Shown here in pieces: positions 1 to 3,939 of a DNA stretch of 5,075 nt. Both the position numbers and the translations under genes were made by a program. The notes below the pieces were generated by a model, which had not been told where the DNA came from, did no database searches, and saw only the letters and a list, made by a program, of their open reading frames with translations. This DNA is from Waddliaceae bacterium. Its GTDB lineage: Bacteria; Chlamydiota; Chlamydiia; Chlamydiales; SLFE01. The number at the start of each line of letters is the position of its first letter. The first letter of the stretch is position 1. Location: contig SLFE01000226.1 of the NCBI GenBank assembly GCA_007124415.1, positions 1-5,075 of the forward strand, read 5' to 3'.

Positions 1-57
1 ACCAAGCCATGTCCTCTGGGCAGTCTCGTTGAAGCAGAAACCTGCTGGAAAGCGTGA
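1..57 (+). CDS. Possible C-terminal tail of a TnpB-like protein, partial at the left edge
   Basis: Frame 1 is open from the window edge to TGA at 55-57 and ends ...SLVEAETCWKA. Frame 2 is open to TGA at 74-76 and contains SLKQKP. Both strings resemble the poorly conserved C-terminal tails that follow the zinc ribbon in TnpB proteins of IS200/IS605 elements (VEAG-like or KQE-like endings), so the reading frame cannot be decided from so little sequence. In these elements the 3' end of tnpB is conserved at the RNA level because it is also the scaffold of the guide RNA, which would explain a similar look in two frames. No catalytic residue or cysteine pair of TnpB lies in the window. The assignment depends on the adjacent element end. 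Confidence 0.25.
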   Translation, partial: TKPCPLGSLVEAETCWKA

Positions 58-90
58 GCAAGTACAGCCCTTGTGAGTAATCATAAGGAA

Positions 91-112
91 TCTCCTTCGT
101 TAACGTGGGAGA
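91..112 (+). repeat. Subterminal hairpin of the IS right end
   Basis: TCTCC at 91-95 pairs with GGAGA at 108-112. CG at 98-99 pairs with CG at 104-105 around a TTAA loop, with a T-G wobble and a T-T mismatch between the two stems. It sits 9 bases before the terminal TCAA cut site (118-121), the usual place for the hairpin bound by TnpA transposase and for the last stem of the omega RNA. There is no following T-run, so it does not look like an intrinsic terminator. Confidence 0.55.
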
Positions 113-116
113 GGAT

Positions 117-130
117 GTCAACAAGTTGAC
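117..130. repeat. Perfect inverted repeat GTCAAC-AA-GTTGAC at the IS/flank junction
   Basis: Two 6-base arms (117-122 and 125-130) are separated by AA. The left arm includes the element's terminal TCAA and the right arm includes most of the queD -35 box. The repeat could be chance, or a protein-binding palindrome created or used at the junction. A 14-base symmetric site over a -35 box is a plausible operator, but there is no direct evidence. Confidence 0.4.
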
Positions 131-154
131 TTTGCTCTCCATAATGCGTAAAAT
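126..154 (+). promoter_or_regulatory. Sigma70-like promoter for queD-folE
   Basis: TTGACT at 126-131 (5 of 6 to TTGACA) and TAAAAT at 149-154 (5 of 6 to TATAAT) are separated by exactly 17 bases. The expected start point, about 7 bases after the -10 box, falls at about 161, which is the A of the queD ATG. The -35 box lies 4 bases after the inferred IS end, so the promoter is wholly in the flank, though its upstream DNA is element sequence. Confidence 0.6.
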
Positions 155-160
155 TACTGA

Positions 161-595
161 ATGCAAAGAAACTTTAAATGCGTGAGAAAGGTTCATTTTT
201 CTTCCGGACATCGTGTTTTAGGTCATGAAAATCAATGCGCATCGCCTCATGGCCATAACTATTATGCCCACATTACAGCAGAGGCGGCAGAGCTTGATGC
301 TCTGGGCAGGGTGGTGGACTTTTCCGTTCTTAAGGACAAAATCGGAGGTTGGATTCAGACGCATTGGGACCATGCCTTTCTGGTTTATGAAAAGGATCAG
401 GAAATGATCGAGGCGCTATCCAAGGTTGCAGCCCCTAAAAAACCTTTTATCTGCCCCTTTAATCCGACCGCAGAGAATATGGCGCTGTATTTGCTGGAAA
501 TCGTCGCACCCGATGTTTTGGGCGGCACGAATGTGAGGGTGACCAAAGTGGCGGTTCACGAGACCGATAATTGTTACGCGGAAGCTGTTTTATGA
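161..595 (+). CDS. queD: 6-carboxy-5,6,7,8-tetrahydropterin synthase (QueD / PTPS family)
   Basis: A 144-residue T-fold enzyme of the 6-pyruvoyltetrahydropterin synthase family. QueD converts 7,8-dihydroneopterin triphosphate to 6-carboxytetrahydropterin, the second step of queuosine precursor synthesis in the cytosol. Zinc ligands are H17 (SSGHR), H30 and H32. Catalytic C26 is in CASPHGH, i.e. C-x3-H-G-H, the QueD (PTPS-I) spacing rather than the C-x5-HGH of eukaryotic PTPS or the Glu of folate-type PTPS-III. D70-H71 (WDHAFL) and pterin-binding E134 (VHET) are present, as is NPTAENMA at 101-108. About 20 extra residues lie between DH and PTAEN compared with the 120-residue E. coli enzyme, a known longer variant. 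An in-frame TGA directly precedes the ATG, so no earlier start is possible. There is no Shine-Dalgarno site and the promoter predicts a leaderless message. The gene overlaps folE by 4 bases. A role in another pterin pathway is possible but less likely. Confidence 0.9.
   Translation: MQRNFKCVRKVHFSSGHRVLGHENQCASPHGHNYYAHITAEAAELDALGRVVDFSVLKDKIGGWIQTHWDHAFLVYEKDQEMIEALSKVAAPKKPFICPFNPTAENMALYLLEIVAPDVLGGTNVRVTKVAVHETDNCYAEAVL
580..584 (+). promoter_or_regulatory. Shine-Dalgarno site GGAAG for folE
   Basis: GGAAG lies inside the end of queD, 7 bases before ATG 592. It favours ATG 592 (ATGA overlap with the queD stop) over the upstream TTG at 571 and the downstream ATG at 601, which lack a comparable site. 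Confidence 0.55.
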
Positions 596-1209
596 CGATC
601 ATGAGTGAATTGGAACGGGAGCTTCGCAAGCACACAAGCGAAGAGAAAATCGAGATCATACGCCACCATTTTGCCCGCATACTTGAAACTCTCGGAATGG
701 ACCTTGCCGAGGAGCACCTGAGGAAGACGCCGGAGCGCTATGCCAAAATGCTGGTCAACGAGCTCTTCCGTGGCATGAGCGAGGACAACTTCCCCGAAAT
801 AAGTCTTCAGGATAATGAATTCGATTATCGGGAGATGCTTATTGAATACAATATCGCGGTCAAAAGCATCTGCGAGCATCATTTTATGCCGATTTTGGGC
901 TACTGCCATATTGCCTACATTCCCGACAAAAAAATTATCGGACTCTCCAAGCTCAACCGAGTGGCGGCCCATGTGGCGGGGCGGCCGCAAATTCAGGAGC
1001 GGATGACCAAGCATATCAAACAAAGTCTGATTGAAGTCCTTGAAACAGAGGATGTTGGAGTTGTCATTGACGCACAGCATCTCTGCGTCAGGATGAGGGG
1101 CATCCAAGACAGCGATTCTTACACAAGAACTTGTGATTATTCCGGAAAATTGCGCAGGCAGCCCTATCGTAAAGAGTTTATAGACTCTCTTCCTTTGCTG
1201 GCCCGTTAA
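592..1209 (+). CDS. folE: GTP cyclohydrolase I
   Basis: A 205-residue GTP cyclohydrolase I (E. coli FolE has 222). It opens the GTP ring to give 7,8-dihydroneopterin triphosphate, the shared precursor of folate, tetrahydropterin and queuosine, and acts as a cytosolic homodecamer. Zinc ligands are C94 and H97 (SICEHHFMP) and C165 (QHLCVRMRG). GLSKLNR (117-123) and RPQIQERMT (131-139) are the substrate-binding signature stretches. H163 matches the conserved active-site His beside the last Cys, and the N-terminal helical part has LRKTPERYAKM (43-53). ATG 592 is chosen for its GGAAG site and its ATGA overlap with the queD stop, which suggests translational coupling. A TTG start at 571 would add 7 residues of no family value. 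FolE next to QueD supplies its substrate directly. No queC or queE is seen here. Zinc-dependent FolE-type (IA) is clear, not the FolE2 (IB) family. Confidence 0.95.
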   Translation: MTIMSELERELRKHTSEEKIEIIRHHFARILETLGMDLAEEHLRKTPERYAKMLVNELFRGMSEDNFPEISLQDNEFDYREMLIEYNIAVKSICEHHFMPILGYCHIAYIPDKKIIGLSKLNRVAAHVAGRPQIQERMTKHIKQSLIEVLETEDVGVVIDAQHLCVRMRGIQDSDSYTRTCDYSGKLRRQPYRKEFIDSLPLLAR

Positions 1210-1249
1210 CGTTATTGCAGGTAAATTCGGAAGCCATTAACTTGAAGTT

Positions 1250-1903
1250 ATGGCACAAACAAAAGAAAAGCTGGTAAAAGCTTCCGCCGGAGAGGTGGAG
1301 CTAGAGGGATTTCTTACCATCCCTGAAAATGCGACTGGCATTGTTCTGTTCGCTCATGGCAGCGGCAGCAGCCGTCATAGCCCCCGCAATCAGGCGGTCG
1401 CCAAGACGCTTAGCGACGGTGGAGTTGCCACATTGCTGATCGATTTGCTTACCCAGGAGGAGGAGAAGGTCGATATGGTGACCCGCGAACTGAGGTTCGA
1501 TATCGGCATGCTAGCCGGCAGGGTGGCCGCAGTTGTGGACTGGCTGAGTCAATATTCGGAGACTGAAAAGCTCAATATCGGGCTGTTCGGGTCGAGTACG
1601 GGAGCGGCGGCAGCGCTGGTTGCGGCGGCGGAAAAGGGTGAAATGGTCAAAGCTGTTGTGTCTCGAGGCGGACGTCCTGATCTTGCGGGCGGCTCGCTTC
1701 CTAAAGTCAGAAGCCCATCGCTTTTTATTGTTGGAGGCAACGACTCGGTTGTGATTGATCTCAACAAACAAGCCCTTGATCTGATGAATTGTGAAAAAAG
1801 GTTGAGCATCATCGAAGGAGCGACGCATCTTTTCGAAGAGCACGGCACTTTGGAAGATGTCGCCGATCAAGCATTGACCTGGTTTAAGAGCCATCTGTCA
1901 TGA
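1250..1903 (+). CDS. Alpha/beta hydrolase, dienelactone hydrolase family
   Basis: A 217-residue alpha/beta hydrolase with no signal peptide, so probably cytosolic. The proposed triad is S116 in the nucleophile elbow GSSTG (114-118), D165 in VGGND and H193 in GATHLFEE. HGSGSSRHSPRN at 36-47 is the oxyanion-side loop typical of this subfamily, which is annotated as dienelactone hydrolase-like although true dienelactone hydrolases use a Cys nucleophile. SRGGRPDLAG (138-147) is another subfamily mark. The substrate is unknown. The closest architecture known to me is the hydrolase half of phosphoribosyltransferase-hydrolase fusion proteins such as Rv0571c, and a matching phosphoribosyltransferase lies at 2852-3490. 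It starts 40 bases after folE with a poor ribosome site (GAAG only 2 bases before ATG). It overlaps the next gene by 4 bases (ATGA). A general esterase or lipase-like role cannot be excluded. Confidence 0.85.
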   Translation: MAQTKEKLVKASAGEVELEGFLTIPENATGIVLFAHGSGSSRHSPRNQAVAKTLSDGGVATLLIDLLTQEEEKVDMVTRELRFDIGMLAGRVAAVVDWLSQYSETEKLNIGLFGSSTGAAAALVAAAEKGEMVKAVVSRGGRPDLAGGSLPKVRSPSLFIVGGNDSVVIDLNKQALDLMNCEKRLSIIEGATHLFEEHGTLEDVADQALTWFKSHLS

Positions 1904-2874
1904 CGGGCCGGCTGGTCATCGGATTTTCCGGCGACGTGATGATCGGCAGGCTTGTGAACCGTTGTCTGTCCAAGGTACCCCCCTCCGAGCTTTGGGGCGA
2001 CATGCTCTCCGAAATTCGTTCGACGGATATCAATATTTTCAATCTCGAGGCGGCTCTGACCCGCAGTAATCAAAAGGTCGACAAAGTTTTTAATTTCAAG
2101 TCGGATCCGGCAAACGTCCAAGCTCTTTTGGAGGCAAATGTCCACGCTGTGAATCTAGCGAACAATCATGTTCTCGATTATTCCGAGTCGGGGTTGCTGG
2201 AGACGCTTCAAACCCTCGACGATGCGGGGATATTGCATGCGGGAGCGGGAAAAAATATCCTAGAGGCCCGCCGCCCCGTCATTGTGACGAAAAACGGAAT
2301 CACTATCGGCCTTTTGGGAATTACCGACAACGAGCCCGGTTGGGAGGCGTCGGAACAGGCTCCCGGCATACGGTATGTAGCGGTAGGGGATATCGATAAG
2401 ATTAGGCCTGATATAGAAAGCTTGAAAAGACAGGTCGACATTGTAATTCTAAGCGCTCATCTAGGGCCCAATATGCAGCAGAGGCCGCCCGGTCCCATGG
2501 TCGATTTCATTCATAGCCTCATGGATGCCGGGGTGGATATTTTTCATGGCCACAGCGCTCATATTTTTCAAGGCATTGAATATTACGGCAGCAAGGTGAT
2601 CATCTACGACGCAGGAGATTTTGTGGACGACTACTATGTAGATCCCCGGCTTCGCAACGACCTGTCGTTTTTCTTTAAAGTGATTGTGGACAGCGAAGGG
2701 GTGCGCGATGTCCGGCTTGTGCCGACTTTGATTTCCAATTTTCAGGTGAATCATGCCAAAGGCGGCGATTTTACCGAAGCAGTCGAGAAGATGAAGGTTC
2801 TTTCCCAAGAATTCGGAACGTCCCTTGAGCTTAAAGACAATGCCTTGAAGCTTATGTTTGATACGACAGCATAA
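1900..2874 (+). CDS. CapA-family protein (PGA_cap, calcineurin-like metallophosphatase fold)
   Basis: A 324-residue protein spanning one PGA_cap domain. Motifs in order: GDVM (11-14), FNLEAALT (47-54), NLANNHVLDY (85-94), SAHLGPN (185-191), HGHSAHIFQGIE (216-227) and YDAGDFVDDY (236-245). The D12, E50, N89, H90, H187, H216 and H218 pattern fits a two-metal site of the phosphoesterase type. The family is named after CapA/PgsA of poly-gamma-glutamate synthesis, but those proteins have an N-terminal membrane anchor. This one starts directly at the first beta strand (LVIGFSGDVM) with no signal or membrane segment, and no capBC genes are nearby. A cytosolic phosphoesterase-like role is more likely than capsule synthesis, and the true substrate is unknown. 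The start overlaps the hydrolase stop (ATGA), with AAGAG 9 bases upstream, so translation is probably coupled. Its last 23 bases overlap the convergent phosphoribosyltransferase gene. Confidence 0.85.
   Translation: MTGRLVIGFSGDVMIGRLVNRCLSKVPPSELWGDMLSEIRSTDINIFNLEAALTRSNQKVDKVFNFKSDPANVQALLEANVHAVNLANNHVLDYSESGLLETLQTLDDAGILHAGAGKNILEARRPVIVTKNGITIGLLGITDNEPGWEASEQAPGIRYVAVGDIDKIRPDIESLKRQVDIVILSAHLGPNMQQRPPGPMVDFIHSLMDAGVDIFHGHSAHIFQGIEYYGSKVIIYDAGDFVDDYYVDPRLRNDLSFFFKVIVDSEGVRDVRLVPTLISNFQVNHAKGGDFTEAVEKMKVLSQEFGTSLELKDNALKLMFDTTA
2852..2874. other. Tail-to-tail overlap of two convergent genes
   Basis: The CapA-like stop (TAA, 2872-2874, + strand) lies inside the phosphoribosyltransferase gene, whose stop (TAA on the - strand) is at 2852-2854. 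No hairpin with a T-run is seen on either strand near here, so each transcript probably runs into the opposite gene or ends by Rho. Confidence 0.8.
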
Positions 2875-3490
2875 TGTCGGCGACGTCTTCATCCTCTGTG
2901 GGCCTGAAGTCTTCAAAGAACTGTCCTACCGCCTGAAAAGAGCGGGGCGTGTGGAGGCAGACCATATGATCGACCATGGAGGAAATCTCGTTGTGTGTGT
3001 CGGGCGGGGAGACGGGAACGGCGCAGACAATCTTTTGGGCCCCTTCGGACTGGATCGATTTGATTGCCGCCTTCATGGTCGAGCCTGTAGCGATCCCGTC
3101 ATCGACAATGATAACGACTTTGTCTTGAAAGTCGCGGGGTGGCCGCCCTTTTCGGAAGAGCTCAAGCCGCCTTTTGGCCTGCTGTTTTTCGCGTTCAACA
3201 GTTTCTTTAACATGCTCCTCGGAAATATCAAGGTAGGATATGGCCTCCTCGTTGAAAATACCCTCGCCTGTCTCCGTGATCGCTCCGATGGCGTATTCAG
3301 GGTTGAACGGGGCCCCTATTTTTCTTGGACAGACGACGTCAAGCGGAAGCTTAAGCCGTTTGGCCACTTCCACAGCAAGCACGACTCCGCCGCGCGGCAG
3401 GCCGATGACAAGCCCGTCCGGTATGTTTTCATATTCGAGCAGCTCATCGGCAAGTTTTTTGCCTGCATCTGTTCTATCTTTGAAAAGCAT
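2852..3490 (-). CDS. Phosphoribosyltransferase of COG1926 type
   Basis: A 212-residue type I phosphoribosyltransferase-fold protein. The PRPP-binding loop is VVIIVDDGIATGSTM (125-139), with the two acidic residues D130-D131 and the TGST phosphate loop. Subfamily marks are FKDRTDAGKKLADEL near the N-terminus (3-17), GLPRGGVVLA (30-39) and VCPRKIGAPFNPEYAIGAI (53-71). The base substrate of this group is not established; the protein is not close to HPRT, APRT, UPRT or OPRT. The family also occurs fused to a dienelactone-type hydrolase or to an erythromycin-esterase domain. ATG 3490 is chosen: GAGA sits 10 bases upstream and the codon starts 2 bases after the PEBP stop. A TTG at 3496 in the same frame overlaps that stop (TTGA) and would add two residues. 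It is the last gene of the leftward block, with its 3' end inside the CapA gene. Confidence 0.85.
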   Translation of the reverse strand: MLFKDRTDAGKKLADELLEYENIPDGLVIGLPRGGVVLAVEVAKRLKLPLDVVCPRKIGAPFNPEYAIGAITETGEGIFNEEAISYLDISEEHVKETVEREKQQAKRRLELFRKGRPPRDFQDKVVIIVDDGIATGSTMKAAIKSIQSEGAQKIVCAVPVSPPDTHNEISSMVDHMVCLHTPRSFQAVGQFFEDFRPTEDEDVADIMLSYQT

Positions 3491-3492
3491 AT

Positions 3493-3939
3493 TCAACTTT
3501 TCTCGTATGTGCCCATTAAGACCGTCTCGGCAAGGACATGTCCGCTCATTGCTGATTCGACATCTTTTTTTCCCGAAGAGGCGGGTAAATCAAGGGAAGT
3601 GTCAAGAGCGTAGAGCTTGAAATAGTAGCGGTGAGTGCCGGAAGGGGGGCATGGGCCGCCGTATTCATTTTTGTCCCAGCTGTTTTTTCCCTGTTCTGCC
3701 TCTTCGGGAACAGTGTCTTCTGAAATTTCCGAAACGGGAGGGATATTCCACATCACCCAGTGGTCGAAGGTGCCCATGGGGGCATCGGGATCGTCCATGA
3801 TGAGCACAAGGGTTTTGGCCTCTTCAGGAATGCCGTTGATATTAAGAGGAGGATTGATATCTTCGCCCTGGCATGAATATTTGGCCGGAATGGGCTTTTC
3901 ATGTTTAAAGGCGGGACTTGTGATCGTCAGTTCAGCCAT
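3493..3939 (-). CDS. YbhB/YbcL family Raf-kinase-inhibitor-like (PEBP) protein
   Basis: A 148-residue phosphatidylethanolamine-binding-protein-fold protein of the bacterial YbhB/YbcL type. Signature stretches are MDDPDAPMGTFDHWVMWNIPP (starting at 48; the DPDAP and HWV parts form the anion/ligand pocket) and YGGPCPPSGTHRYYFKLYALD (starting at 93). HVLAETVLMGTY near the C-terminus is also typical. There is no signal peptide, so it is cytosolic like E. coli YbhB. The biochemical role of bacterial members is poorly defined; binding of a small anionic or phospholipid head-group ligand is the family expectation. The ATG at 3939 is supported by AAAGGGAG about 10 bases upstream, inside the end of cfa, whose stop it overlaps by 8 bases. 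It is followed 2 bases later by the phosphoribosyltransferase gene, so the three are probably one operon. Confidence 0.9.
   Translation of the reverse strand: MAELTITSPAFKHEKPIPAKYSCQGEDINPPLNINGIPEEAKTLVLIMDDPDAPMGTFDHWVMWNIPPVSEISEDTVPEEAEQGKNSWDKNEYGGPCPPSGTHRYYFKLYALDTSLDLPASSGKKDVESAMSGHVLAETVLMGTYEKS

Larger units (their letters stand above)
1..121 (+). mobile_element. Right end of an IS200/IS605-family (TnpB-type) element, partial
   Basis: The stretch has the layout of the right end of IS200/IS605 or IS1341-type elements: a short coding-like tail at 1-57 or 1-76, an imperfect subterminal hairpin at 91-112, and a terminal GATGTCAA ending at 121. In the best studied members (IS608) the TnpA transposase cleaves the right end just after TCAA and recognises a subterminal hairpin. 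GAAT/CTCC...GGAGAGGATGTCAA is a form I recognise from such ends. These elements have no terminal inverted repeats, and none is seen. The body and left end lie outside the window, so it is unknown whether the element is intact or a solo end. The call rests on pattern recognition of the hairpin and end motif, not on a protein domain. Confidence 0.55.
1..138 (+). ncRNA. Predicted omega RNA (reRNA) scaffold 3' part plus guide
   Basis: In TnpB systems the guide RNA is read from the 3' end of tnpB through the right end of the element. The guide itself is about 16-20 bases of flanking DNA directly after the terminal TCAA. Here the scaffold would include the hairpin at 91-112 and end at 121. The guide would start at 122 (CAAGTTGACTTTGCTC...). 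The 5' end of the RNA is probably left of the window, and the 3' limit is approximate. This is inferred from element architecture. No promoter for the RNA is visible, and whether a functional TnpB exists is unknown. Confidence 0.35.

Noticed and set aside
571..591. Upstream TTG start for folE
   Set aside because: It would add seven residues (LRGSCF-like) not typical of the family, whereas ATG 592 has a well spaced GGAAG and an ATGA junction.
574..1107. 177-codon - strand open frame opposite folE and the end of queD
   Set aside because: It is antisense to the highly conserved FolE frame and shows no motif or ribosome site of its own.
1204..1211. CGTTAACG palindrome at the end of folE, identical to the IS hairpin core at 98-105
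   Set aside because: An 8-base self-complementary word with no further shared flank; most likely coincidence, not a second IS end.
1215..1243. Possible promoter TTGCAG-17-TAACTT before the hydrolase gene
   Set aside because: Spacing is right but each box matches only 3 of 6 consensus bases; likely chance. An internal promoter is not excluded given the 40-base gap and weak ribosome site.
2889..2925. Short symmetric word TGAAGTCTTCA after the CapA-like stop, considered as a terminator
   Set aside because: The stem is only 5 bases with almost no loop and no T-run follows on either strand; it lies within phosphoribosyltransferase coding sequence.
2858..3613. Long + strand open frame (251 codons) opposite the phosphoribosyltransferase and PEBP genes
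   Set aside because: It lacks any recognisable domain and runs antisense to two genes with clear family motifs; a shadow frame.
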